Source: Phascolomyces articulosus (lineage: Eukaryota > Mucoromycota > Mucoromycetes > Mucorales > Lichtheimiaceae). From it: 64,000 nucleotides of DNA. The notes beneath the pieces were generated by a model. The model saw nothing but the letters and a program-made list of their open reading frames with translations. It was not told the DNA's origin and ran no database searches. The stretch covers positions 248,001-312,000 of the forward strand of contig JAIXMP010000038.1 in the NCBI GenBank assembly GCA_025677815.1. Reading direction: 5' to 3'. Below, in pieces: positions 23,290-35,070 of the stretch (position 1 is the stretch's first letter; every line of letters starts with the position of its first letter). The translations under genes were made by a program, and so were the position numbers.

Positions 23290-24060
23290 CATAACAGAAA
23301 TACACCATGCTATCCCATTTTCTAATGGAATACCCACCCTAATCATTGCGTTGCTGTAGTATTCTATATTGTTTTCCATCTGGTTACTGTTGTGTAGATC
23401 GCATCAGAACGAGATCTCGTGCTCGATTAGATGGATAAAAAAAATTACCATATATGGCAGGTGGTGACACTTTGCAGTGAAATGCAAATGCGTCTATTTT
23501 TCAGAGGAAACGAGCTATGACAACAAACTAAAAACTGATTTATTTGTGTTTCATCCACCATTCATTGTTGGTAAAGTATTGGAGTTTGGAATGCAAGTTA
23601 TTAATGCCACATTGTTAATGAGAATCCCTTTTGTAGAGCACACTTTTCATCGTTTTGGGTTCAATTGGAGAGCTGAAACCTCCAAGTTGTATATCTAAGG
23701 TCCAAATTTTACGTGAAATAAGATCCAATATAGTAACCAAGTACTTAAAAACTCTCAAATGACTGTGGTGCTACGAGTTTTTAATTTATGGCTGTGGACC
23801 TTGCAATTTATTACATAAATGCGCTTAATGGTTCCAAATGTAAAATAAATGGATTATAGTGTGCGCGCTGCATTTTACAAAATAGATCAAGTGTGCAAGT
23901 AAATCTTTAATGATGTGGAGTCACGATATATTTTTATAGGAATTGATGAAATATATGATAGTATAAATATTACTTAACGATTGGATTATTTAAAGCATCG
24001 AAGAAATGTATATAGTTGTATACCTACATTTTATCACCCATTTTACTAAACACCACACAT
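23290..24060 (+). repeat. Long dispersed repeat, copy A (inverted relative to copy B)
   Basis: About 770 bases matching the reverse complement of 29280-30070. Strong blocks: TTACCATATATGGCAGGTGG, CGTCTATTTTTCAGAGGAAA, GAGCTATGACAACAAACTAA, TTTGTGTTTCATCCACCATT, then ATCTAAGGTCCAAATTTTACG, ATGAAATATATGATAGTATA and AAGCATCGAAGAAAT. It keeps a 73-residue frame at 23477-23698 beginning MKCKCVYFSEETSYDNK. The match starts near a GTGTAGATCGCATC block and fades near 24060. The element class is not recognised; no transposase or RT motif lies inside. It could be a non-autonomous element or a decayed internal part of a larger one. Confidence 0.75.
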
Positions 24061-24394
24061 ACTAACTCCCAATTTTTATATCAGTAAGATATTGAAGAAA
24101 TATATACGTATCCAACATATTATCAAATTATATTGAGCGTACATTATGATCTATTTGTTGTTTTATGCTTATATTGCTTGAATAAGAAACTTATTTGAGA
24201 TTGGACAAAGTAGTCGTTTTAGTTTTCATGAAATAGCAATTATTAAACAAAGTTTATTACAAAAGAGTATTGTGTGTGGAGACAAGAAGGCTTTATTATT
24301 AACTAATAGATAATAAAGTACCGTGGGCGGTTGAATAAAAGAGACAGTAGCTTTATAGTGTGCGTTGAAATAGTTGCATGATATACATCACCGA

Positions 24395-24460
24395 ATGAGA
24401 ACTTGACACAAAAAGAGAACTTGACACAAAAAGAGAACTTGGCACAGAAAGAGAACTTGT
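24395..24460. repeat. 18-bp tandem repeat, about 3.5 copies
   Basis: Unit GAGAACTTGACACAAAAA repeated with small changes in copies 3 and 4. On the minus strand it reads as a six-residue repeat (KFSFCV type). Short minisatellite just upstream of the LINE remnant. Confidence 0.85.
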
Positions 24461-24704
24461 TCTGGGATGACAATATTGCCTTGGGTAGACGATCTTGTCT
24501 TGAAAAGGATATTGCATTGAAAAGGGATCTTGACTTTGGAATGCCTATAAATATAAAGATATGCACATATAGCCAGTAGCTTGTTGCCAAGCACTCATTT
24601 GAAAGGTTTCACTTATGAATGTGATTGTAAACAGTGATGTTACAACCAATGAAAAGTTTTTAGGGGAAAATCTCAGAATTATGCATCGAGATTTAGAATT
24701 ACCA

Positions 24705-26060
24705 CGCGTTACTATTGACCAATCGACACTCGAAAGACCAAGGATATAAATGGCACCCCGATAAATGTGCTATTATCGATCCACATCAATCTCAACCATC
24801 ATCGCAACAATATCAACTATATAACAAAACAATCCCTTTAGTAAGCACTTTTCAATATCTCGGTATTCCTTTTGACCATAATGGTATTAGCTCCGGACAA
24901 TTGGTGAATCAACGTACCAGCAAAGCAACAGGAAATATGCCGTTACTACGACAACTTGGTGTCCATCAGTACGGGATTGGTCAATGGCCTGCTTTAAGAA
25001 TATACCGCACTTTCGTTCGACCAGTTCTTGAGTACGGTCTAGCTATTACCGTCTTATCTGCTACACAAAAAGATAAAATTGACAATGCACAAAAAGGTTG
25101 TATAAAAATGACTTTTAATCGAAATGCAGCAACTCATCTTCCTACCATCGTTCCAATGGTGCTAGCAGACTTACCCTCGATGCATACAAGAACCCGTATT
25201 CTCCAATTAAAATTTGCTGTACGCCTCCAAAATTTACCCACCACCACTTTGACACGATCCATTGAGCTAACCTTTTTCTGGAACAAAAATAAGGATAAAC
25301 ATTGGAAGTATCTAACATCGAACAATCCATTCCATCAACTATACATCAAGCTAAAAAATGGAATCAACCCACCAAAGGATCCACTTGAGAAAGCCATATC
25401 CCAAAAACTGATGAAGAATATAAAATCCGGGCCGATAAAAAGAAAACTATCCGTTGACTTCGCGAAAAAAGAATGATCGACCCAATACTATATCTTCCTG
25501 CTACTTCGCGTGACCGACACAGATTTATCAAATGGAGAATGCACTGGCTCCCATCCTACCCTCTGAAAGATTGTAGATGCGGCCATCCAGCAGCAAATAG
25601 AGAACATTTTACACGTTGTCCTTTGATGGAAGAAGTACTTGATGAGTTGAAAACAACATTTGGTACAATTCCTGAACTCCAACGAGAACTACAACCACTC
25701 GACTACGTTATAAATCATCTCCCGCGCTCAGAAGTCGGCTTATCACTAGGAAAGTGGATCAACTGCTGGTTTGTACTAATCCGTGCCCTCCGGGAAATCG
25801 ACCGATTAAGTCACTCCGAAAATGAATACGAAGAAGATGAACCGGAACCTGAAGAACCACCGCTGCCACCACAACTCCCATCATATCCAACTCAAGAAAG
25901 TAACCAAGTTACTATATAAATATATTTTTTTTCCACTCCCCTCACTCATAATCATTATACCTTTCTATTTTCCTATTTATTTCTCTTACATATGTAATAT
26001 TACCACATTATCCACACTAGCTTAGCTTTTCCTCCTAAAGGGGGGTTTTTCAGCTGATGC
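24705..26060 (+). mobile_element. 5'-truncated non-LTR retrotransposon (LINE) remnant 1
   Basis: Contains only the last part of a LINE ORF2-type protein. The first frame (24715-25476) opens with HSKDQGYKWHPDKC and has STFQYLGIPFD, the conserved K-C and YLG steps after the catalytic block of the reverse transcriptase; the catalytic FADD box itself is missing. A frameshift near 25474 moves to a second frame (25473-25919) carrying WRMHWLPSYPLKDCRCGHPA and EHFTRCP, a C-terminal Cys/His knuckle like those of L1-type elements. After the acidic/Pro-rich end comes AT-rich 3' sequence with CCTCCTAAAGGGGGG followed by T5 near 26032-26047. Dead copy: truncated and frameshifted. Confidence 0.8.
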
Positions 26061-26329
26061 CATATACTCTTTTGCTCATACATAATTGACACCACAAAGT
26101 ACCGCAAGGAAGCGACCACATGCCTATAGGCGCAGGTTAATCCAGTCTTCCACAATAATAAATATAAATTTTAATCTATTGACCAATCGGACCCTAAATT
26201 ATATTAATATGGTACGCATAATAATAACGTTTTTGAAAAAATATTTTTTGGAAGACCAAGGGTTATACTTTATTTTCCACGCACAAAAAAAGGCTATAGT
26301 TAGATCACGTGTTCAAGTTAAAGAATCTT

Positions 26330-26810
26330 AAGTACCACTGCAACAACAACAACAAAAAATACTATGTTAGTCCATAATGACCAGTTTAGGTGTGACATCA
26401 AGTGTATATTGTTATTACACCAACGCCTTGAACTTTCAACTAACGATAATTCAAATGGTTTACTTGCTCTCTGCCGCTCAGAATTAGTATTGGATCCAAT
26501 CCTATGGGCTCCCATGACAAGGAAGGAACGTAGCTGTTGTATAAGGTGGCGTATAGGCTGGCTCCCCGGTGATCGACCAAAGCCATGTATCAGATGTGGA
26601 TACCACTGACTCCCTAATAAAGAGCATGATCTACTTTCTTTCCACACTCACCTCCGACTCAACTTACCTATCTATCATTATAAAGCTTCTATATCTCACT
26701 TATTCATTATACCACCTCGGTTCCTTTCCCTCTCAAAAAAAAAAAAAATCAGCAGCCAAAATCGATTATCTCAAGACAACTTGGCTAAGTAATCTATCTA
26801 TACAAAGTAA
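26330..26810 (+). mobile_element. LINE remnant 2, C-terminal knuckle region
   Basis: A second, shorter fragment of a related LINE. The frame at 26364-26609 has DPILWAPMTRKERSCCIRWR then GWLPGDRPKPCIRCGYH, lining up with DPILYLPATSRDRHRFIKWR and HWLPSYPLKDCRCGHP of remnant 1. The stop after GYH looks like a frame break, since another frame continues with PNKEHDLLSF, matching the following part of the knuckle. A pure A run (about 26736-26749) is followed by ATCTCAAGACAACTTGG-type sequence that recurs at 61800-61850. Same strand as remnant 1, separated by about 270 bases. Confidence 0.7.
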
Positions 26811-26838
26811 TGGATTTGTTTGAGGAAACAGAAATCGG

Positions 26839-26856
26839 GGTACTCATCCGAGTACC
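26839..26856. repeat. Perfect 7-bp-stem hairpin
   Basis: GGTACTC-ATCC-GAGTACC. It lies just after LINE remnant 2 and outside any gene. May be the tail of an element or chance. Confidence 0.4.
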
Positions 26857-27069
26857 TTACTTTTATGTCCAGTGTAACACACATTAGAGTAAAATTATAT
26901 GCACAGGGATAATTTTTTTCAATTCAAGAAAACTCAAATTCTTTATTCTTTCGAGCAATTTCCAGAAAACTATTTTTACAGTACTGTTCACATCAATTTC
27001 ACTTGTGAAAATTTTAATATACGTAACAACTACTGCGTAACAACAGAATCAATCAATGACTCACTGTAA

Positions 27070-27177
27070 GACCATCCACAGCGGTGCTGTTACCAAGCTG
27101 TTAAATTTAACAACCAATTAACTATTTCCATGAAAGCTGGTGTTAATAATTTTGTAACAGCACCACTGAGGATGGTC
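27070..27177. mobile_element. 108-bp MITE with TAA target duplication (PIF/Harbinger-like)
   Basis: Left end GACCATCCACAGCGGTGCTG and right end, reverse complemented, GACCATCCTCAGTGGTGCTG, about 25 bases of terminal inverted repeat with few mismatches. It is flanked on both sides by TAA (27067-27069 and 27178-27180). A three-base TWA duplication is the hallmark of PIF/Harbinger (Tourist-type) elements. The interior is AT-rich and has no coding capacity. It sits 90 bases upstream of the F-box gene start, so it may overlap its promoter. Confidence 0.8.
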
Positions 27178-27269
27178 TAACGACGGTATATATATATAAA
27201 CAGTGCTTAGTGTTTCTCTTACGCTCTTTTTTCTTTTGCCTATACACTTTTTTTTAATATCAAAAGAAT

Positions 27270-29123
27270 ATGGCAGACTACGATGACATCATTCTTTCCA
27301 ACAAATTACCTTATGATATTCTAGAGTTGGTGTTCACTTTTCTCTCGCTCGAGGACCAAGTCAGTTGCTGCTTAGTTTCCAAACAATGGTTTACTTTTAT
27401 CATGGAACTTGCCGATTTCTCAAAGTCATGTTCGGAGAAACTACCTTCATTGGTAAACAACAGGAAAGCGATTAGGGAGTTATTACACCGTCTCATAACA
27501 GTAGATACTCTTGGAGACGGATTATTTGTCATTCCTGGTACTCCGCCATCGACGATGGATACCCTAAAAGAACTAGCAGCTCATCCTGCAAAGGGGTGTT
27601 ATATTGAACCTATGGATGCAGTCAATTTCTTGGATATGATTCTTATAAAGAATGATTTTCAAATTGAAAGATTATGTAAGTTTTCCAATAAATTACAGCT
27701 TTTGATTATTGTTTTCGTATAATATTTTGGAAACACCCCATTAACGTCATTCCTGTTTGGCATTGGATTCAATAATATAGGTTTCAGGGACTGGTTACAA
27801 ACGGATAGATACGATTTTCAACGTAATTATACTTCCATTAAAAAAATGGTATGCCATGATCAGATATTGACTTATAGTGTGGAAGCAACAACAATGAAAA
27901 CTAGTGAAGCATGGTACGAATGGACTACTGGATACAACTGGGAAGACTGGGATTATGTATCAACAAAAAAAGTTGTAGCAATCACCATCGACAATAATGA
28001 AGAAATGCGTCAACAGTATAAAGACAATGGTGGTTTGTTTTTTATTGACGATTCATTCCCACGAAAAGAACCCGAGATCACTATCGTCCTCTATGAAAAA
28101 ATTAAATCCTTGACCTATTTCAAAATATCTTCCCCAACTATATCAGTCCCTTCGACAAGTCGAATGTATCCTGATCATGGCGCCTTTGGTATCATACGAA
28201 GTCTCTGTTATCTTTATCTCGATGCATTGAATCATAAGAATCCATTGATCTCAGCCAGAGTAGCAAGTGATAATATGCCTGACCTACGCACCATTTGTAT
28301 TAGTCCTTTGGCGGAATTGCCCAAAGAAATTCGATACAATGACAGAAATAATTTGTCGAATTTTTACGTCAGCAGAGATAATGATGATAGTGGCGATTTA
28401 CGGTGTCTTATTTGGACCATGGGTAATTCTCTACCAGCGGATAGAAATACCTTTGAATGGCATTGTCGCGTCAATCGATGTCGATGCTTCACTAAAAACA
28501 TGTATCGTATTTTGAGCAAGCAGTATCATCATTTGGAGTTACTTTATTTACAATACGATGGTGCCCATGGTATTGCCTTTCGAAGTATGCGGTTTCTTTC
28601 CTTGCCAACCACATTGGAGGTCACTCATTTGCGTGAGTTGCATTTGCATGCTACTAGCAGTACTCTTTTTGGTCACTTTTGTTCTACAAGCATTAAAGAT
28701 AGAACTATCTATGGTACGGTGGATGATATGAATCAGTATTTAGCACAAGCCGTTTCCCGTATGCCGGCACTCGAGATCATAGTGCTTGAAAATGATTATG
28801 TGGATTATGATAAATTATTATTGCATGATATGTCGGCGTATTCTTCTGTTGTTTATATGACAGTTAATGATGAGGTGTTACTTTCGCTTGCTTCCCATTG
28901 TACTCAACTGAAGGAGGTGGTTATCTGGGGACCTCATATGGAAATTACCGGATCAGGTGTGCTTGAATTTGCTTCAACAACAGTGGCAAATCTAGGTTCA
29001 TTGACGTTGTTGGAAGTGGATTGCTTACTGTCGGATAATCAAGTAACAGCACTGCTTCATAGCGATTCATTAAAAAATCTGAGAGCTTTAAAATCAAAAG
29101 ATAGACCCATTTTATGCCCTTAA
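27270..29123 (+). CDS. F-box protein
   Basis: Two exons, 27270-27675 and 27781-29123, joined in phase over a 105-nt intron, give 582 residues. An F-box lies at about residues 13-45 (LPYDILELVFTFLSLEDQV then LVSKQWF), expected to bind Skp1 in an SCF ubiquitin ligase. The rest has spaced Leu-rich stretches (SLCYLYLDALNH, LELLYLQYDGAH, VTHLRELHLHATSS, ALEIIVLENDYVDY, LGSLTLLEVDCLL) suggesting degenerate leucine-rich repeats for substrate binding. The frame is fully open despite lying between transposon remnants, so it seems intact. Such F-box/LRR families are often expanded in fungi; the substrate is unknown. A TATATATATAAA stretch at about 27186-27199 could be a TATA element. Confidence 0.85.
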
Positions 29124-29279
29124 ATTATATTTTTTTCTTATACCATTGTAACTTTTTTACTTTGTAAATAATTACTAGTTGTAATAATAAAGCCATTTAT
29201 ATAGACCCATTAATGATTTTTGTATATATTGTAGAAACTAGTACGGACACTGCATTTTTTTGGACCTTTACGTGCCATT

Positions 29280-30070
29280 TTAAAAAAATGCAGCACATAT
29301 GATGTTTAGCAAAATAAATGATAGAGTATAGATATATTATATCTATTTCTTCGATGCTTTTTTAAATAATATAATCGGTTAGTAATATTTATATTGTCAT
29401 ATATTTCATCGATTATCATCAAAGATATATTGTGACTCCAGACCATTCAAGATATACCCGTACACTTTGTCAGCGCGCATACTATAATCCACATAATTTT
29501 ACATTTGAAGCCATGTAGCACATTTATGTAGTATATTGCAAAGCACCACAGCTGGTTGAGCTTTTAGGTACTTAGTTACTAATTGGATCTTATTTCTCGT
29601 AAAATTTGGACCTTAGATATATAACTTGGAGGTTGCAGCTCTCTAACTGAACCCAAAACGATAAAAAGTGCGATTTACAGCCAGGATCGAAATTGGTCTT
29701 CGCAATGCATTTAACCAGCACTTTGATTTGCACTTCGAGGTACCATACTCTGCCAACAGTGAATGGTGGATGAAACACAAATAAAGCAGTTTTTAGTTTG
29801 TTGTCATAGCTCGTTTCCTCTGAAAAATAGACGCATTTACATTTCACTGCAAAATGTCACCACTTGCCATATATGGTAATTTCTTATCCACATACTTTGA
29901 TAAGGCATGCCAGAGTTATATATGAACAAAATCTCCTTATGATGCAATCTACACAATAGTGACGAGGTAGAAAGCGATATATAATCATGTAGTTGATCGC
30001 TCATTATAGCCGTTATGAGATTAGAAAGGATGCTGTGTGGAGCGATTTATAAGGATGAATGCAACTATAA
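29280..30070 (-). repeat. Long dispersed repeat, copy B
   Basis: Reverse-complement partner of copy A at 23290-24060. On the minus strand it keeps a frame at 29847-29590 starting MKCKCVYFSEETSYDNK, identical to copy A for about 20 residues and then diverging. Copy B starts about 160 bases after the F-box stop. Together, copies A and B enclose about 5 kb holding LINE remnants, the MITE and the F-box gene. Confidence 0.75.
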
Positions 30071-33000
30071 AAAAGAATTCACAGTGATCATGATACTGGT
30101 AAATAGCGTGAGTCAGTTAAAAACATTTGAAAAACATCCTCTATAGATTCTAATAAATATTTAAAACATCAACATAGTCAAAAAAATAGACACCTAGCGT
30201 GGCATATAACAAATGATTGTTTTCTGTCAATGACTCTATAATTTCATTATGATTCTTGATTCATTCTTTGGATCTAAATGATGCATTTTAGTTATCCTTT
30301 TCCTGTTTAAATTTATCTGACACCAACTAATCCCTAACTTTTAAACGCTTGGGGTACGCAACATACAATCTTTAAACAATTTATCAGGCAACAAGCCAGT
30401 AATGCGATAAACTTATTATTTCATTGTTCGATATAACAATATTTCTTCATCAACCAATTGTTGTTAAAGCAAGAGAGTACAGTAATAAAAGTATGGTTAA
30501 AAACTGTGAGTTTCATCGACGAATTTCCAAATACAGGGTATATTATTATACTAACATGGAAGAAAACGGGTAAAAAAACACCCAATTTAACATTTGAATC
30601 TTGTATGCATGGCTCCTAAGGATTATAAATGAAATCTTGTTTTGATACATCATATAAATAGAATATTCTTTTTTATTATAATAATCCTTAAAAAGTAGTT
30701 GATATGGGTAAGATGGTATTACTCCCTCCCCCCTCTTGCATTTATATATTTATATGGGATGTTCAACATACCTATTATTAAAACTACTGATTTCTGTAAT
30801 AAGATGAGCCACAACAATCAAGTCGAATGATAAAAAAATATTTGCATTATACACTGCGTGTTTATTTATATATATCAACAACTACCACCTTTTTTTTTCT
30901 TCTTCTAGATGGATGCATAGACTTGCCCCAACATAACAAAAACTTACGGATCAATGAAACTTTATATTATGTCACGCAAGAATTAAGCCGAATTCTAGGC
31001 TATTGATTCCGATGCCATTAATAAACATTATATTCCAATAATATAAATATTAGATATATTTTACTTGCTATCCAATCATGAAATATGTATCGGGTCATGA
31101 TATATATAAGTCATCATTTATTACAATAATAGATTTGTTATACATGTGAAATGATGTATTTTATATAGTAGATAAAGTTTTTTTGGGCCCTTCAAAATAT
31201 TATAATCTAAATTATGATCCTTGTCATTTTTGCTGCCCCACACGCGACATGTGCTCTCTATCCACCACGTGTTTTCCCTAATTTTCTTTTGACACATTTA
31301 TATAGTTTACTTTATAAAATATGTAACCTCATAAATGATTTTGTTGTTGTTGGCGTTGGCATTATCTGCCATATAAATAAAAAATAATAATAATAAAAAA
31401 GCTGTTGTGTATTAGAACTTTTTTATTAGTAATGATGGTGATAGGATCAATTGTTACACTAAAAATGGGAAATCAAGCATGTTGGCGGCGGCAAAACGTT
31501 TTGTTGTTTATTTGTGTTGTTGTTAATAGCAACATAGATTGCCTTGTTTAGGCATTCCAGGAGCCAAAAAAATTTTTTTGCATGTATGTCCTACCACATA
31601 GATCTAAAATCTTTTTAGTTTCTCTAAATTTATATTATTTAAACGCTAATAAAAGAAGACACAGAAAGAGAGAACGGATCAAAAGTTCCGTGTAAAAGGT
31701 ACCAGAACAGTAACAGAAAATAAAAGGAGTCTCAATTAGATGGCTGTTTCTATTTACAATAAAAACAGTAAAGAGATGAATTCCACTTAACTCTTCGGTA
31801 TAGAATTAGACACTGGATAAAATTATCACGGTTCATTATTATTATGAGTAATGCTGCTTGATAATAGTCTTATTAGTTTCAATTTTTTTCCCTCTCATAA
31901 TAATGTTATCTAACTGATTAATAATATAGACCAATTCATTATCATTCCAAATAAACTTTATAAAAAAAAATAGTAGTATATAATACAATACGTACTATAT
32001 TAATTATAATAATTACATCATTTTACCAACCAAAGTCAACCTCAGTCACCAGATTCGTTTTGTGAAACGTTCACGGGTCATTTAAAACAAAAAATTACGC
32101 CGAGTCTCATACGTAAGCCTAAAACATAAAAGTCTGTAGCACTTTTCGGGAAATGATAAGTAACGACAACAATAACAATAACAACAGGTCATCTTTGGAT
32201 TACTATTGTTATTTTTTTCAAACGTACGTACAACAATAACAACAACGTCTCTTGTCGTTGATTATTATTATTAATACATAGAGATGAGGATGTACGATCA
32301 TGATCTTCAATTGAAAAATAAAAGGTTATTATGTACTATATTTGAATACAAGTGCGAGAATTATATGTAAGGGGAAAGATAAAATCAAGGAGTTTCTTAT
32401 AAATATAATAATAATAAAATGGAATAATTCGAGGAGTGGCATCCTCTTTATTCAATGTAAGAAAAAAGCAAGGACCATGAACGTGCTATGCGTACTTTTA
32501 TAAAAAAGCAAACTCTCTCACGCACATACACATACATATACTGATATTCTTTTTTTTTACACAGGTAGGGGTGTTGACTTTTGTATAGCAAAAAAAAAGG
32601 TCACTCCTATTTTCCTTTTTTTTATATTACTATATTGTATTTAGTATGATAGTTGTTATGGTGTTATTATTCATAGGTGCATATATTGAAGTATATTCAT
32701 GTAGAAAGAGGATCCATCATGATGCTGCTGCTGCTGTTGTTGATATCTTTTTTTTTTTTCGGCTGCGGATAATTCCGCGTTTATTAATTGGATTTTTGAT
32801 TGAATTGATTTCGATGATATTGTTTTCTTCTCCGTTTCTCTATTACTACAATAATAATAATAAATTCAGCCCCTCCCCCCAAACTACTTATACACACTTC
32901 CACACACACACTCAATCCTCCTTTTTCTTTTTTGTTTTCTTGCTTTCCTATTCCTGGAAATGTCACCGCAGAAAAAAACCATACGCCACGAATATAAATA

Positions 33001-33089
33001 TGTCTGCTGAAAAAAAATTGTTCTTTTCTTTTCTCTCTCTTTTTCTTTTCACATTTTAACCACTTTTTCTTTTTGCATAAACCAACAAA
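30071..33089. other. Gene-poor AT-rich stretch
   Basis: About 3 kb with many A/T and AAT/ATT runs. One CACGTG-type E-box at about 31266 (CCACCACGTGTT). No frame with coding character, no tRNA-like boxes and no repeat in common with the island were recognised. The last 500 bases are C/T-rich on the plus strand, as often seen before fungal starts. Confidence 0.5.
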
Positions 33090-33284
33090 ATGACTTCTTC
33101 CATAACCATTCAATTCATCTTATTCTTATCTTTATTTGGATTCTTATTTGTTAATGCTTTACCTGTCTTTGATGCCGATTTAGCTGCCAATCCATTTGTT
33201 CATGACGCACGCATGAATTATTATGAACGAAGAAAAGCAAGTGCTGATACCCGGGCCATGATGATGGAAGACCATACATTTTAA
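33090..33284 (+). CDS. Small secreted peptide, 64 residues
   Basis: Single frame from ATG at 33090 with a plain CAACAAAATG start context. Residues 1-24 form a clear signal peptide: polar start, hydrophobic core FILFLSLFGFLFV, then NALP with likely cleavage after Ala23 or Pro25. The mature part is about 40 residues: acidic start, then NPFVHDARMNYYERRKASAD and a Met run before the end HTF. It has no cysteine. The dibasic RRK could be a Kex2-type processing site. I do not recognise the family. Possible roles (effector, signalling peptide, wall component) are speculation. A pyrimidine-rich leader and downstream AT-rich 3' region agree with a short gene. Confidence 0.65.
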   Translation: MTSSITIQFILFLSLFGFLFVNALPVFDADLAANPFVHDARMNYYERRKASADTRAMMMEDHTF

Positions 33285-33406
33285 TTCAAAAAGACCCTCT
33301 AAAGATAAAGAAGAAAAAAAGATACCGGGTTCTTATTCCTATTACGCATTTGTTATATATATATATATATAGTCTATGTGTGAAACTCTAATGATATGGC
33401 AGGAAC

Positions 33407-33432
33407 CATCATCATCATCATCATCATCATCA
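33407..33432. repeat. (ATC)n microsatellite
   Basis: About nine ATC units about 120 bases after the stop of the secreted peptide gene, in its presumed 3' region. Confidence 0.9.
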
Positions 33433-35070
33433 CGCACAACCAACACCATCATCATTGTTATCACTCATCACACAATACGCATCACGTTTTTTCCTTGGCT
33501 CAGCTCTCTATTTTTTTGTAAATGAAAAAAAAAAAACCTACTACTATTACCTACTTACCTACATTTTAACTTTTCTTTATACAATTGTATATAAAACAAC
33601 CCTTTCCTTACTGCTCTTCCTCATGTTTTGTAAAAAGATAAAAAAGAAAAAACGCAACGGAATGAGGATACATTCTTCATTTCATTTTACATATATTTTT
33701 TTATTATCAATTTCATTCTATCATCCTATCTCTTCAGTATATATAAATAAAATAAAAACTTTTTTTAAAATTATAAAGTTTTGAGCTGATGGTGCGGATG
33801 GCCTTTGCGTTATTTTTTAGAAATTCTTAACCTATCATTTTTTTAGGGCTCCCATAAAGTTTGGACTCCTAAATAACGTTTATAACACTAAAAGAAACAA
33901 GCCCTCTTATATATATATATAACATACCAAGGATCATGCTGTAATGATGATGATCAAAGTCTGAGCAACAAACAAGGGGGGAGCGCAAGGTGGTCATTCT
34001 TGTTCCTCATCGTGTTTCACATAAAAGAAAAAGTGTAGATCGGGTCTCTTTATTAGGTGAGTGGATTCAAACGCGCGGGAACTCGATACAACAAAAGGTG
34101 TAAAACCGTAACAGTTGTCAATAAGGAATGAGAATGTATTCCTTTGCTAATTATTAAAAAAAAGTAGTTTCCATGACAGAATAATGTTGTTATGGGAATA
34201 AAAAAAAGAAGATGAAATGTAGAACAGAATAAAGTAGTAATAATGAAAAAATAGATGAACGATGATAATGCATGGTTGTGAGAAAAGGAGACAACATTAC
34301 CTATTTGTTTGTTGTTGTTGTTGTAATCATTTGTTGTTCCTGTTAACGTTCATATTATAATTTTAACCACTGCTCTTATTTTACTTTTTTGGATCTACAT
34401 CTGCAAGCATTGATCTGCATGATTCATGTCCAATGCTGCTGCAAGATAATTTGGATGATCCTCATATATAACAATGAATTTAAAGTAGCCTTTTATTTAT
34501 AAAGAGTGATACGTCGTGACGCCATGCCTTCTATTTAAATGGATGATATTTATTTTATTATGCACAAACACAGTTTTGCTTATATAACGTTGTAAATATA
34601 ATTATATAAAGATTTTTGTAAAATAATCAAAAGAAATAAATTGTAAGAACTGTGTAAATTGTCTCAAATGTCATTTGGTTCAATTGCTTCTATCCCACTA
34701 GTAAAACTGCTTCTTCTGCTAGCTTTTATAAGTACTCTCTGAAAAGCACCGTTTATTTACACAACGGACATCATTTTTTTCATGCATTTATAGGTAGTAA
34801 GAACCCCCAATCACTTCAGTAAACGTTACTAAAGCAGATAAGAAACTAAATGTATAGATTGAACAGGGTACCCAACAAGTGTTGTAAAGTCATAGTACCC
34901 GTTTGATCCAGGGTTCTTTTTTTTTAAGCTAAAAATGATTCGTTTGGTCTATTTCCATCATTTGAAATTGTTGATAAGCGCGTTACTCCGCTTTGAAGAA
35001 GAAGAAAAAAAGGCTGCATATGAGGCAGACAATATTAATTTTTATACTTTGATAAAACACCAGCTCAACA
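33433..35070. other. Intergenic before the Caf16 gene
   Basis: About 1.6 kb of AT-rich sequence. A frame at 34935-35144 overlaps the Caf16 start out of frame and looks spurious. An ACGCGCGGGAAC stretch at about 34071 is a GC-rich oddity but no known site is claimed. Confidence 0.45.

Noticed and set aside
33407..33432. Regular triplet repeats as a possible CRISPR or structural array
   Set aside because: Pure ATC microsatellite without spacers; the organism is a eukaryote.
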